Source of the DNA: an uncultured Lachnospiraceae bacterium
Lineage (GTDB): Bacteria; Bacillota; Clostridia; Lachnospirales; Lachnospiraceae
DNA length: 50,847 bases
Assembly: GCA_905235435.1 (NCBI GenBank)
Contig: CAJOLD010000002.1
Span: forward strand, 1-50,847
Direction: 5' to 3'
Shown here: one piece after another, positions 33,631 to 44,360 of the stretch
How the letters are laid out: each line of letters begins with the position of its first letter
Position numbering within the stretch: position 1 is the stretch's first letter
The notes under the pieces: model-generated
What the model saw: the letters and a program-made list of their open reading frames with translations, nothing else
Database searches by the model: none
What the model was told of the DNA's origin: nothing
Made by a program: the position numbers and the translations under genes

Positions 33631-34714
33631 TCACATACATGTTTTTGGAGATCTCCTCCACCGCGCCCTTCAGCTGAAGGCCGAGCAGGATCTCGCCAAG
33701 GCGCCCGAAGCCAAGGCCGGTCTTTGCGGCAAGCTCTTCAAGCCCCGTGGGCATGACATCCAGGGAGGAAAATACTTTCTTTTCATCTTCAGATAAAACA
33801 AGAGCCGGCGGCGCTCCCTTCTTTTTGAGGGGGGCGCCGCTTAGTCCCAGCATGGCGGGGAGATCGTCCATGGAAAGGATGGCCCCGGCGCCCTGCGCGA
33901 TCAGGCGGTTGCAGCCTGCGCTGACCGGGTCCGTCACGCGGCCGGGCATCGCGAGGACATCCCTGCCCTGGTCGAGGGCGTAATCGGCTGTGATCAGCGT
34001 CCCGGACTTCTCCCTCGCTTCGATCACGATGACAGCGTCCGAAAGACCGCTGATGATCCTGTTCCGCAAAGGAAAATGCGCGGCGAGAGGCGGTGTCCCG
34101 GGCGCAAGCTCGGAGATCACGCCGCCTTCCCTCTGGAGATCCTGATAGAGCGCGCGGTGATCCTCCGGGTAGCAGACGTCGGCGCCGCTGCCGAGAACGG
34201 CAAAGCTGGTGCCGCCTTGGGAAACGGCTTCTTCCTGCGCGATCCCGTCGATCCCCGCCGCCATTCCGCTGATGATCTGCACGCCGCACCCCGCAAGGAC
34301 CCGCGCTGCCCGGCGGGCCTGGGCCCTGCCGTAGCTGCTGCAGCGTCTTGCGCCGATGACGGCGGCGCAGGGACGCGTCGCGTCAGGGAGCCTTCCCTTG
34401 TAGAAAAGACCGTACGGACAGTCCGGAATGCGCAGAAGGCGCTCCGGAAACCCGGGATCCGAGGCGGCGCAGAAGAGGAGCCCCAGACGGGAGAGACGCT
34501 CCGGCGCCTCCGCGGGCGCCTGCCGCCGTCTGTACTCCAGGAAGCGGAGGATCCAGCGGTTCCCTGTTTTGATCCACATGTCAAACTCACTCTCCGGCGC
34601 TTCGCAGACAGCCTTCGCGGTACCGAAAACGGCAAGCAGGCCCTGCAGATGATTTCGGTACATGTCCGGAGCCATACACAGATACTGAAGGAAGTCCCTT
34701 TCTTCCAAATCCAT
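33623..34714 (-). CDS. dprA: DNA-processing protein DprA
   Basis: 363 residues. The Rossmann-like core is visible in VIGARRCSSYGRAQAR, IISGMAAGIDGIAQEEA and LGSGADVCYPEDHRALY, followed by SGTLITADYALDQGR and a C-terminal winged-helix part (GLEELAAKTGLGFGRLGEILLGLQLKGAVEE). DprA loads RecA on single-stranded DNA taken up in transformation. It sits 40 bases downstream of comM on the minus strand. The last eight bases overlap tail to tail with the NRPS-like gene. Confidence 0.95.
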   Translation of the reverse strand: MDLEERDFLQYLCMAPDMYRNHLQGLLAVFGTAKAVCEAPESEFDMWIKTGNRWILRFLEYRRRQAPAEAPERLSRLGLLFCAASDPGFPERLLRIPDCPYGLFYKGRLPDATRPCAAVIGARRCSSYGRAQARRAARVLAGCGVQIISGMAAGIDGIAQEEAVSQGGTSFAVLGSGADVCYPEDHRALYQDLQREGGVISELAPGTPPLAAHFPLRNRIISGLSDAVIVIEAREKSGTLITADYALDQGRDVLAMPGRVTDPVSAGCNRLIAQGAGAILSMDDLPAMLGLSGAPLKKKGAPPALVLSEDEKKVFSSLDVMPTGLEELAAKTGLGFGRLGEILLGLQLKGAVEEISKNMYVIS

Positions 34715-34754
34715 TTCCTCTCAATTTCCTTCTATATATTATTATTTATGGATA

Positions 34755-36305
34755 TCACGGTCCCTGCCAGTACTTCCGGTCCGGGGAGCGGAAGCTGATG
34801 GCCTCCGCCAGATCCTCCCTGCGGATGTGCTCTTCGCCGGCCAGGTCCGCGAGCGTGCGCGCGACCTTCAGGATCCTGCCGTAGGCGCGGGCCGTGAGAC
34901 CGAGCATCTCGTAGGTGCCCTCCATGAGCCGCCGGCAGGGAGCGTCAAGCTCGCAGTAAGTGCGCACGGCATCCATGGTCAGGTCGGCATTGAACCGGAA
35001 CGGCGTTCCCGCGTAGCGCTTCTCCTGCAGCTTTCTGGCCGCGGTCACGCGCTCCCGGATGACCCGGGAAGACTCCTCCGGGCCGGACAGGGTACTCACC
35101 TCCTCGTACTTTACTTCCCGGGCCTCCGCGACGATATCCATGCGGTCGAGGAGAGGGCGGCTGATATGGTCCAGATAGCGCTTTACATCCCGTTTGGAGC
35201 AGGTGCACCGCGTCATGTCCGGATAGTAGCCGCATTTGCACGGGTTCATGGATGCGCAGAGCATGAAGTCCGCCGGGAATTCAAAGGTCCCGGTATTGCG
35301 CGTGACGATGACCGTTCCGTCCTCCATGGGCTGCCTGAGGGTCTCCAGGACCTGCGCGGGAAACTCGGGAAGCTCATCCAGAAAGAGGATGCCGCGGTGC
35401 GCGAGGCTCACCTCCCCGGGCATGGGGATCCTGCCGCCGCCGATCAGGCCGGCCTGTGTGACCGTGTGGTGCGGCGCGCGGAAGGGCCGCTCGCGGATGA
35501 GCCCCGCTCCCTCCGGGAGAAGTCCCGCAATGCTGTGGATCTTTGTGACTTCAAGCGCCTCCTCGAAAGAGATGGAGGGCAGGATGCCCGGAAGACAGCG
35601 CGCGGTCATGCTCTTTCCGGTACCGGGCGGGCCGATGAGCAGAAGATTATGCATTCCCGCTGCCGCGGCCTCGGCGGCCCGCCGCATGAGCTTCTGTCCC
35701 CGGACGGAGGCAAAGTCATATTTCGGACTTCTTTCTCCTTCGGGGCGCCCGGCGCTCCCCGCGGTCAGTGCGGGGGAGCAGGCGCCCGCGGCGGTCTCCA
35801 TGCCGAAATACGCGGCGGTCTGCGCAAGATCTGCCGCCCCGAGGACCTCGATCCCTCTGATGACAGAGCCCTCCTCCAGGTTGGCGAGCGGGACCACACA
35901 GGCCCTGCAGCCGGCGCGGCGCGCGTGGTCAACAAGTTCGATAACGCCGCGCACCGCGTTTACCCTGCCGTTTAAGGAGAGCTCCCCGACGAACAGGACG
36001 CCGTCCACCGCCTCCTGGGAGATATAGCCGAGCGCGATGAGCACGGCGATCGCGATGGGAAGGTCAAAGCCGGAGCCCTCCTTGTGAAGGTCGACCGGGG
36101 CAAGGTTGACGGTGATGCGGCTGGCGGGCAGGGTGACGCCCAGGCTGCGCAGCGCGGTCCGCACACGGTCGTGTGCCTCCCGGACGGAGGAGGAGAGATC
36201 TCCCACCATGGTGAACATGGGCAGGCCGGTGGAGACGTCCGCCTGGACGTCGACGCTCCTGCTCGTGATCCCCTGAATAAAGGCTGTTTTTACGCTGCTG
36301 AACAT
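34755..36305 (-). CDS. comM: YifB/ComM family Mg-chelatase-like AAA ATPase
   Basis: 516 residues, full length. An N-terminal Lon-S5-like domain (SSVREAHDRVRTALRSLG, ITVNLAPVDLHKEGSGFDLPIA) precedes the AAA core with Walker A GPPGTGKSMTARCLPG and Walker B GILFLDELPEF, an inserted Cys-rich loop (CKCGYYPDMTRCTC) and the Mg-chelatase C-terminal part. ComM is a branch-migration helicase that helps integrate transformed DNA; together with dprA it forms a small competence-related operon. GGGAGG stands before the start. Confidence 0.94.
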   Translation of the reverse strand: MFSSVKTAFIQGITSRSVDVQADVSTGLPMFTMVGDLSSSVREAHDRVRTALRSLGVTLPASRITVNLAPVDLHKEGSGFDLPIAIAVLIALGYISQEAVDGVLFVGELSLNGRVNAVRGVIELVDHARRAGCRACVVPLANLEEGSVIRGIEVLGAADLAQTAAYFGMETAAGACSPALTAGSAGRPEGERSPKYDFASVRGQKLMRRAAEAAAAGMHNLLLIGPPGTGKSMTARCLPGILPSISFEEALEVTKIHSIAGLLPEGAGLIRERPFRAPHHTVTQAGLIGGGRIPMPGEVSLAHRGILFLDELPEFPAQVLETLRQPMEDGTVIVTRNTGTFEFPADFMLCASMNPCKCGYYPDMTRCTCSKRDVKRYLDHISRPLLDRMDIVAEAREVKYEEVSTLSGPEESSRVIRERVTAARKLQEKRYAGTPFRFNADLTMDAVRTYCELDAPCRRLMEGTYEMLGLTARAYGRILKVARTLADLAGEEHIRREDLAEAISFRSPDRKYWQGP

Positions 36306-36362
36306 GGATCCTCCCTTTCCGGCATCCGCGGATCTTTTCGCTCCGGATGCCCCTGTGCACCC

Positions 36363-36391
36363 ATGTTACAGCCGGGGCGGGCCGCAGGCAA
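36363..36391 (-). promoter_or_regulatory. Promoter of comM-dprA
   Basis: On the minus strand TTGCCT (36386-36391), 17-base spacer, TAACAT (36363-36368). The leader to comM is about 55 bases. Both hexamers are imperfect. Confidence 0.4.
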
Positions 36392-36427
36392 GAAATGTTT
36401 TGTTGCATAATTTTGGTAAATAATATA

Positions 36428-36456
36428 TTGCGCCCTGGTAAAAATTGGTGTATAGT
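36428..36456 (+). promoter_or_regulatory. Promoter of topA
   Basis: TTGCGC (36428-36433), 17-base spacer, TATAGT (36451-36456), in an AT-rich stretch between divergent comM and topA; leader about 65 bases. Confidence 0.55.
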
Positions 36457-36528
36457 TACCTAGATTTTCCGCAAATTTTTTGGTATAGGAAGCAAAACTG
36501 AACCCTTAATCATATGTGAGGCTGTACA

Positions 36529-38589
36529 ATGGCTAAATACCTGGTGATCGTCGAGTCTCCGACGAAAGTAAAAACGATCAAAAAGTTCCTCGGTCCGAAC
36601 TACGTCGTCATGGCGTCCAACGGGCATGTGAGAGATCTTCCGAAAAGTCAGCTCGGTTTCTCTCCGGAGGATGACTATGAACCGAAATATATAACGATCC
36701 GCGGAAAGGGAGAGATCCTTGCCGCGCTCCGCAAAGAAGTCAAAAAAGCGGATAAAGTATATCTCGCAACGGACCCTGACCGCGAGGGGGAGGCGATCTC
36801 CTGGCACCTCGCGGAGGCCCTGAAGCTCGATCCGTCCAAAATGTACAGGATCACCTTCAACGAGATCACCAAGTCCGCGGTCAAGGAAGCGATGAAGCAT
36901 CCCCGCGCCATCGATATGGATATGGTGGACGCGCAGCAGACCAGGCGTATGGTCGACCGCATGGTCGGCTACCGCATCAGTCCCCTCCTCTGGGAGAAGA
37001 TCAAGAGAGGTCTCTCGGCCGGACGCGTGCAGTCCGTCGCTCTTCGGATCATCGGTGACAGAGAGCAGGAGATCAATGATTTTATTCCGGAGGAATACTG
37101 GACCCTGGACGCGGTCTTTGACGTCGAAGGGGAGAAAAAACCGCTGACCGCCCATTTTTACGGCAATGACAAGAAGATCAATATCCATTCGAAGGAAGAG
37201 CTGGATCAGATCCTGAAGGATCTTGAAGGCGCATCCTATCAGATCAGCGAGGTGAAAAAAGGAGAGCGCACCAAAAAGGCGCCGCAGCCCTTTACGACCA
37301 GTACGCTGCAGCAGGATGCCTCCCGCCTTCTGAACTTCTCCACGCAGAAAACGATGCGCATCGCCCAGCAGCTTTACGAGGGCATTGACGTTAAGGGCAG
37401 CGGGACCGTCGGCCTGATCACCTATCTGCGTACGGATTCCACCCGTATCTCCGAGGAGGCGGACCAGGCGGCCCGCACTTACATCCGGGAGACCTGGGGA
37501 GAGGAGTACGCTTCCGGCGCGGAGCGCACAGAGGCAAAGTCTTCCAGGAAGATCCAGGACGCGCACGAAGCCATCCGTCCTTCGGATATCCGCCGGACCC
37601 CCGAGAGCATCAAGGACGCGCTGACAAGGGATCAGTTCCGTTTATACCAGCTCATCTGGAAGCGCTTTACCGCCAGCAGGATGAAGCCCGCCGTCTATGA
37701 CACGACGTCGGTGAAGATCCGCGGCGGAGAATATGTATTTACCGTAGCGGCCTCCAGGCTGCGCTTTGAAGGTTTCCTTTCCGTATACAGCGACGGGGAG
37801 GAGGAGGAGAAGAAGAGCAACGCGATCAGCGGCACGCTGGACGAATCCTCCGTTCTGCACCTTGAAAGCTTCGACCCGGAGCAGCATTTCACGCAGCCGC
37901 CGGCCCACTATACCGAGGCCAGCCTCGTGCGCACGCTCGAAGAACTCGGGATCGGGCGCCCCAGCACCTACGCGCCGACCATCACGACGCTGCTCGCCCG
38001 CAGATATGTTCTGAAGGAGAAAAAGAATCTTTATCTGACGGAGCTCGGCGAGGCCGTCAACGATATGATGAAGAAGGCCTTCCCGACGATCGTGGACGTG
38101 ACGTTCACGGCAAACATGGAGTCGCTGCTCGACAGCGTGGGAGAAGGGACCCTTGACTGGAAGACCGTCGTCGGAAACTTCTATCCCGACCTGGACCAGG
38201 CCGTAAAGCAGGCCGAGGAAACGCTGGAAAAGGTCACGATCGCCGATGAGGTCACGGACGTTGTCTGTGAGCAGTGCGGCAGGAATATGGTGGTCAAATA
38301 CGGCCCGCACGGGAAATTCCTTGCCTGCCCGGGCTTCCCGGATTGCAGGAATACGAAGCCGTATCTCGAGAAGGCGGGCGTTGCCTGCCCGAAGTGCGGC
38401 GGCGAGGTCGTGATCAGAAGGACCAAGAACGGCCGGAGATATTACGGCTGTGAAAACGCGGACTGCGATTTCATGTCCTGGCAGAAGCCCGCAGCCGAAA
38501 AGTGTCCGCGGTGCGGAGGCTATATGGTGGAGAAGGGCACGAAACTGGTGTGCGCGGACAAAAATTGCGGATACAATTCAAACAAATAA
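36529..38589 (+). CDS. topA: DNA topoisomerase I
   Basis: 686 residues. The TOPRIM domain opens with VIVESPTKVKTIKKFLG and contains ATDPDREGEAISWHL. The catalytic tyrosine is Y299 in TYLRTDSTRIS. Three C-terminal zinc ribbons follow: one with CEQC and CPGFPDC, one with CPKC and CENADC, and one with CPRC and CADKNC. The enzyme relaxes negative supercoils. dprA-comM next to topA and codY is a familiar order in Bacillota, though here dprA-comM is divergent. Confidence 0.97.
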   Translation: MAKYLVIVESPTKVKTIKKFLGPNYVVMASNGHVRDLPKSQLGFSPEDDYEPKYITIRGKGEILAALRKEVKKADKVYLATDPDREGEAISWHLAEALKLDPSKMYRITFNEITKSAVKEAMKHPRAIDMDMVDAQQTRRMVDRMVGYRISPLLWEKIKRGLSAGRVQSVALRIIGDREQEINDFIPEEYWTLDAVFDVEGEKKPLTAHFYGNDKKINIHSKEELDQILKDLEGASYQISEVKKGERTKKAPQPFTTSTLQQDASRLLNFSTQKTMRIAQQLYEGIDVKGSGTVGLITYLRTDSTRISEEADQAARTYIRETWGEEYASGAERTEAKSSRKIQDAHEAIRPSDIRRTPESIKDALTRDQFRLYQLIWKRFTASRMKPAVYDTTSVKIRGGEYVFTVAASRLRFEGFLSVYSDGEEEEKKSNAISGTLDESSVLHLESFDPEQHFTQPPAHYTEASLVRTLEELGIGRPSTYAPTITTLLARRYVLKEKKNLYLTELGEAVNDMMKKAFPTIVDVTFTANMESLLDSVGEGTLDWKTVVGNFYPDLDQAVKQAEETLEKVTIADEVTDVVCEQCGRNMVVKYGPHGKFLACPGFPDCRNTKPYLEKAGVACPKCGGEVVIRRTKNGRRYYGCENADCDFMSWQKPAAEKCPRCGGYMVEKGTKLVCADKNCGYNSNK

Positions 38590-38591
38590 GG

Positions 38592-38629
38592 AATTTTCAG
38601 TTGAATTTCTGAAAACGGTATGATAAATT
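38592..38629 (+). promoter_or_regulatory. codY promoter with overlapping CodY boxes (autoregulation)
   Basis: TTGAAT (38601-38606), 17-base spacer, extended -10 TGATAAATT (-10 at 38624-38629). Over the -35 lie two overlapping matches to the CodY box AATTTTCWGAAAATT, at 38592-38606 and 38603-38617, each 11 of 15; together they form the inverted repeat TTTTCAG-N8-CTGAAAA. Repression of codY by its own product is the likely meaning. Confidence 0.68.
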
Positions 38630-38698
38630 AGTTGTGTTCCGCTTTTTTTTGGACCCGGCCCTCTCCGGGAAACTCGCGGCGCGGACACGGAGGAAGAT

Positions 38699-39481
38699 AT
38701 GAGTGTACAGCTGCTGGATAAAACCAGAAAGATCAATCAGCTGCTGCATAACAACAGTAAGAGCAAGGTCGTCTTCAACGACATCTGTGAGGTCCTTACC
38801 GGCATCCTGGAATCCAACATCCTGGTCATCAGCAGAAAGGGCAAGGTCCTCGGTGTGGGAACCTGTGAGGGCGTAGACGAGATCAGTGAGCTTATCGTTG
38901 ATACAGTGGGCGGATTTATCGATCCCATGCTCAATGAGCGTTTCTTAAGCGTGCTCTCCACGAAGGAGAACGTGAATCTCGAGACCCTCGGCTTTGAGGG
39001 GGACACCCCGGGGAGATACCAGGCGATCATCACGCCCATCGATATCGCGGGAGAGCGGCTCGGCACGGTCTTTATGTACCGGTGCGAGCGGCCGTACGAT
39101 ATCGACGATATCATCCTCAGCGAATACGGCACGACGGTCGTCGGGCTTGAAATGATGCGCTCCGTCAATGAAGAGAACGCGGAGGAGGAGAGGAAGATCC
39201 AGATCGTCCGCTCGGCCATCAGCACGCTTTCCTATTCCGAGCTGGAGGCGATCATCCATATCTTCGATGAACTGGACGGCAATGAGGGCGTACTCGTAGC
39301 CAGCAAGGTCGCCGACAGAGTCGGCATTACGCGGTCCGTCATCGTAAATGCCCTGCGCAAGTTTGAGAGCGCCGGCGTCATTGAATCCCGTTCCTCCGGA
39401 ATGAAGGGGACCTATATCAAGGTCTACAACGACGCGGTCTTCGATGAGCTTGACAGGATCAAGAAGGAAAAACATCTGTGA
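38699..39481 (+). CDS. codY: GTP-sensing global transcriptional repressor CodY
   Basis: 260 residues, standard length. The start LLDKTRKINQLLHNN and the GAF region up to about residue 155 bind branched-chain amino acids; the C-terminal winged helix around residues 200-235 reads VASKVADRVGITRSVIVNALRKFESAGVIE. CodY senses GTP and branched-chain amino acids and represses adaptive genes in rich conditions. CodY boxes overlap its promoter. The window also has IMP dehydrogenase and the ppGpp synthetase, which set the GTP level it reads. Confidence 0.97.
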   Translation: MSVQLLDKTRKINQLLHNNSKSKVVFNDICEVLTGILESNILVISRKGKVLGVGTCEGVDEISELIVDTVGGFIDPMLNERFLSVLSTKENVNLETLGFEGDTPGRYQAIITPIDIAGERLGTVFMYRCERPYDIDDIILSEYGTTVVGLEMMRSVNEENAEEERKIQIVRSAISTLSYSELEAIIHIFDELDGNEGVLVASKVADRVGITRSVIVNALRKFESAGVIESRSSGMKGTYIKVYNDAVFDELDRIKKEKHL

Positions 39482-39505
39482 CCGGTGCCGGAAACCAGAT
39501 CGCAG

Positions 39506-39539
39506 CGGCATTTCCGTCCTGTGCGGAGGTGCCGTTTTC
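39506..39539 (+). terminator. Terminator after codY
   Basis: Eleven-pair stem with three G-U or weak pairs (39506-39516 with 39524-39534), loop TCCTGTG, followed by TTTT. Confidence 0.75.
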
Positions 39540-39643
39540 TTATATAATTTTTGCCGATCTTTGAATTTTTGAGATATTTCAAGAAAACAGCAGATAAATT
39601 GAGTTAATTTACGATAACCAAAGATATACGGAATTCGATGCAT

Positions 39644-39711
39644 TTGCATTATCAACCCGATTTCACTAATATATAAACCGTGAGTTAGCACTCGATTAAA
39701 GTGAGTGCTAA
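39644..39711 (+). promoter_or_regulatory. groESL promoter with CIRCE operator
   Basis: TTGCAT (39644-39649), 17-base spacer, TAATAT (39667-39672). The CIRCE element TTAGCACTC-N9-GAGTGCTAA is perfect at 39685-39711, over the start of the transcript. HrcA would repress the operon; hrcA itself is not in the window. Confidence 0.93.
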
Positions 39712-39767
39712 TAATACGGGAGAAGATCCTATATCCATAGAAGAGAACCGTTAAGGAGGAACAGGGA

Positions 39768-40055
39768 ATGAAGTTAGTACCATTGGGAGACAAAGTCGTA
39801 CTGAAACAGTTCGAAGCTGAAGAGACCACCAAATCCGGCATCATCCTGACCACCGCATCCCAGGAAAAGCCCCAGGAAGCAGAAGTCATCGCTGTCGGCC
39901 CGGGCGGAGTCATTGACGGCAAGGAAGTTGTCATGCAGGTAAAGGAAGGCGACAAGGTCATCTATTCCAAATATGCAGGAAACGAAGTCAAGCTCGGCGA
40001 GGAAGAATATATCATCGTAAAACAGAGCGATATCCTTGCTATTGTTGAGGGTTGA
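39768..40055 (+). CDS. groES: Co-chaperonin GroES
   Basis: 95 residues, whole family length: VPLGDKVVLKQFEAEETTKSGIIL at the start, the mobile loop region, and EEYIIVKQSDILAIVE at the end. It caps the GroEL cylinder during protein folding. AAGGAGGAA precedes the start, CIRCE controls transcription and groEL follows after 56 bases. Confidence 0.98.
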   Translation: MKLVPLGDKVVLKQFEAEETTKSGIILTTASQEKPQEAEVIAVGPGGVIDGKEVVMQVKEGDKVIYSKYAGNEVKLGEEEYIIVKQSDILAIVEG

Positions 40056-40108
40056 TCATACCTGAGCGCCCGGCAGGGGCCGGCCGCCTGATTACAGAGG
40101 AGGAATAA

Positions 40109-41737
<1,629 letters not shown>

Positions 41738-41766
41738 TAAGCAGATCACGAAAAGAGATCATAAGA

Positions 41767-41801
41767 AAGGACCCCGGGTCATTTGACCCGGGGTCCTTAT
41801 T
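41767..41801. terminator. Bidirectional terminator between groEL and guaB
   Basis: Fifteen-pair perfect stem with core GGACCCCGGGTCA and a two-base loop, flanked by T-rich ends on the plus side. It separates the convergent groEL and IMP dehydrogenase genes. Confidence 0.9.
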
Positions 41802-41815
41802 ATTCCTGACCGCGC

Positions 41816-43318
41816 TTATACGGTCGTGCTGTTCTTAAGGATGACGTCATGGCTTCCGCCTTCCACGATGGAGGTGGAGGAGACGACGGTGAGCCTTGCC
41901 TTTTCCTGAAGTTCCGGAATGGAAAGCGCGCCGCAGTTGCACATGGTGGATTTGATCTTGTAGAGGGTGGTGTTTACGCCCTCGGCGAGCGGCCCTGCGT
42001 AGGGCACATAGCTGTCGACGCCCTCCTCAAAGGAAAGCTTCTCGGCGCCGCCCAGATCGTAGCGCTGCCAGTTGCGCGCGCGGTTGGAGCCTTCGCCCCA
42101 GTACTCCTTGACGTAGTTGCCGTTGACGCGAAGCTTGGTCGTGGGGCTCTCGTCGAACCTTGCGAAGTATCTGCCGAGCATCACGAAGTCGGCGCCCATG
42201 GCAAGGGCGAGGGTCATATGATAATCCTGTACGATGCCGCCGTCGGAGCAGATCGGAACGTAGATGCCGGTCTCCTTATAATACTCATCCCTGGCTTTGG
42301 AGACTTCGATCACCGCGGTCGCCTGTCCGCGGCCGATGCCCTTGGCCTCGCGGGTGATGCAGATCGAGCCGCCGCCGATGCCGATCTTTACAAAATCGGC
42401 GCCTGCCCTGGCGAGGAAGAGGAAACCGTCGCGGTCTACAACGTTGCCCGCGCCGACCTTCACGCTGTCGCCGTATTTCTCACGGATCCAGGAGAGGGTG
42501 CGGCTCTGCCATTCGCTGTAGCCCTCGGAGGAGTCGATGCAGAGGACGTCCGCGCCGGCTTCGATCAGGGCCGGGACTCTTGTCTCGTAATCCCGGGTGT
42601 TGATGCCCGCGCCTACGACGTAGCTTTTATGTGAGTCGAGAAGTTCATTTACGTTTTCCTTATGGCTGTCATAATCCTTGCGGAATACCATGTACACAAG
42701 GCAGCCGTTTTCATCGATCAGGGGAAGAGAATTGATCTTGTTCGCCCAGATGATGTCGTTGCAGTCGTGAAGGGTCGTGTCCGCGGGAGCGGTCACCAGC
42801 TTTTCAAGCGGCGTCATGAACTCTGTCACGCCGAGATCCAGGGACATCCTTGAGAGCCTGTAGTCTCTGGAGGCAACGATCCCGAGAAGCCTGCCGTGCG
42901 CCGAGCCGTCCTCGGTGATCGCGACGGTGGAATGACCGGTGCGGTTCTTGAGGTCGAGCACGTCCGCGAGAGTGGCGGTGGGAGGAAGGTTGGAATCGCT
43001 GGTCACAAATCCTTTTTTATAGGCCTTGACGCGGCGGATCATCGCTGCTTCATCCTCTGCCGACTGGGAACCGTAAATAAAAGAAACGCCGCCCTGTTTT
43101 GCGAGAGCGATCGCCAGATCCTCTCCGGAGACGGACTGCATGATCGCGGAGACCATGGGGATATTCATCATGAGAGGACATTCTTCGCTGCCCTTGCGGT
43201 ATTTCACCAGGGGCGTCCTCAGACTGACGCTGGAAGGAATACACTCAGAGGAGGAGTATCCGGGGACAAGCAGGTATTCGCCAAAGGTTCTTGAAGGCTC
43301 TTCAAAGAAAAACGCCAT
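41816..43318 (-). CDS. guaB: IMP dehydrogenase, long divergent type
   Basis: 500 residues. The barrel with two CBS domains inserted at about residues 105-225 is intact. The catalytic cysteine is C320 in [11 protein letters not shown], where most IMPDHs have GPGSICTTR. The flap reads YWGEGSN in place of GMGS, and the catalytic Arg-Tyr pair is kept in NWQRYD. A following [13 protein letters not shown] segment is typical. The enzyme converts IMP to XMP, the committed step to GTP. The N-terminus ([19 protein letters not shown]) fits the long clostridial form. GMP reductase is less likely because of the CBS domains and RY pair. RBS AAAGGAGAAAG. Confidence 0.88.
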   Translation of the reverse strand: MAFFFEEPSRTFGEYLLVPGYSSSECIPSSVSLRTPLVKYRKGSEECPLMMNIPMVSAIMQSVSGEDLAIALAKQGGVSFIYGSQSAEDEAAMIRRVKAYKKGFVTSDSNLPPTATLADVLDLKNRTGHSTVAITEDGSAHGRLLGIVASRDYRLSRMSLDLGVTEFMTPLEKLVTAPADTTLHDCNDIIWANKINSLPLIDENGCLVYMVFRKDYDSHKENVNELLDSHKSYVVGAGINTRDYETRVPALIEAGADVLCIDSSEGYSEWQSRTLSWIREKYGDSVKVGAGNVVDRDGFLFLARAGADFVKIGIGGGSICITREAKGIGRGQATAVIEVSKARDEYYKETGIYVPICSDGGIVQDYHMTLALAMGADFVMLGRYFARFDESPTTKLRVNGNYVKEYWGEGSNRARNWQRYDLGGAEKLSFEEGVDSYVPYAGPLAEGVNTTLYKIKSTMCNCGALSIPELQEKARLTVVSSTSIVEGGSHDVILKNSTTV

Positions 43319-43357
43319 GAAACTTTCTCCTTTCTTTTATGCTTTGTATTGCCATCC

Positions 43358-43386
43358 ATCATAACACGTTGCCGCGGACCTATCAA
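43358..43386 (-). promoter_or_regulatory. Promoter of guaB
   Basis: On the minus strand TTGATA (43381-43386), 17-base spacer, TATGAT (43358-43363) with an extended TGT before it. Leader about 40 bases. Confidence 0.7.
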
Positions 43387-43431
43387 GGGGGGAGATTCCC
43401 TTCTTCCGCAAATCGCCGCGCCAACTCGCTC

Positions 43432-43461
43432 TTGCGTTAAAGCGCGTGTGTGGAATATAAT
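43432..43461 (+). promoter_or_regulatory. Promoter of the amidase gene
   Basis: TTGCGT (43432-43437), 18-base spacer, TATAAT (43456-43461). It is divergent from the guaB promoter. Confidence 0.65.
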
Positions 43462-43518
43462 ATAAGCGTATATGCCCGTTCCAAGCGGGTGAGAGAACCG
43501 GTCGTCAGGAGGATGGAG

Positions 43519-44337
43519 ATGTCCAGAGAACCGAAACAGATGAATAATCCGGAACCGGACAGATCCGGACTTCCGCGCGGAAAGGTGCTCAGATATGTAC
43601 TGGTCTGGTTCATCTTTCTGGAAGTCATGATCATCCTCGCCGGCATCGGCTGGATGATCTTCATGCTGCGCGAGGAGGCGGAGGAGCCGATCCTCGATGA
43701 GGATATGACGATCGCCTATGAGGAACTGACGGAGCCCGAGATCGATCTGGACCTTCTGAAGCCGAAGATCGAGAAGCAGCTCCTTACGGTCAACCCCTAT
43801 TCGAGGCCGGGAGATAAGATCGACGGCGTAAAGTACATCGTCATTCATTATCTGGCCAATCCGGGGACCTCAGCCCAGCAGAACCGGGATTACTTTGAGA
43901 GTCTGATGGACCTGAAGGACACCTACATGAGCGCGAACTACATCGTCGGGCTCGACGGAGAGATCCTTCAGTGCGTCCCTGACGATGAGATCGCCTACGC
44001 GTCCAACAACGAGAATCACGAATCGATCTCCATAGAGAACTGCCACATGGATTCCAGCGGGAAGTTCACGGACGCGACTTATGTATCGCTCGTGCGCCTT
44101 ACCGCCTATCTTTCGGAGTATTACGAGATTCCGAGGGAGCGGATCATCCGGCATTACGATGTCACCGGCAAGCTCTGCCCGAAATATTTCGTCCTTCATG
44201 AGGACAAATGGGAGCAATTCCTGGACGACGTGATCGATCTGAGGGAGGACTACCACAAAGAGGCGGAGAGCCGGATCGAAGCGGACCCGATCAGCAGCGA
44301 GCTGGACGTACTGATCATGGAGACGGAACCTTTGTGA
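43519..44337 (+). CDS. Membrane-anchored N-acetylmuramoyl-L-alanine amidase (Amidase_2)
   Basis: 272 residues from the ATG at 43519, six bases after AGGAGG; an earlier ATG at 43513 touches the site. One membrane helix at about residues 25-48 (YVLVWFIFLEVMIILAGIGWMIF) anchors the protein with the catalytic part outside. The amidase domain has the first zinc His in IVIHYLANP, then NYIVGLDGEILQ and the late RHYDVTGKLCPK with the second His and the Cys ligand. It cleaves the bond between muramic acid and the stem peptide of peptidoglycan. The next gene begins 23 bases later. Confidence 0.9.
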   Translation: MSREPKQMNNPEPDRSGLPRGKVLRYVLVWFIFLEVMIILAGIGWMIFMLREEAEEPILDEDMTIAYEELTEPEIDLDLLKPKIEKQLLTVNPYSRPGDKIDGVKYIVIHYLANPGTSAQQNRDYFESLMDLKDTYMSANYIVGLDGEILQCVPDDEIAYASNNENHESISIENCHMDSSGKFTDATYVSLVRLTAYLSEYYEIPRERIIRHYDVTGKLCPKYFVLHEDKWEQFLDDVIDLREDYHKEAESRIEADPISSELDVLIMETEPL

Positions 44338-44360
44338 AGGCAGGAGAGGAGCAGACAGGA

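Noticed and set aside
34827..35975. Plus-strand open frame of 382 codons opposite comM
   Set aside because: Gly/Arg/Ala-rich shadow with no motif; comM on the other strand is full length with clear Walker motifs.
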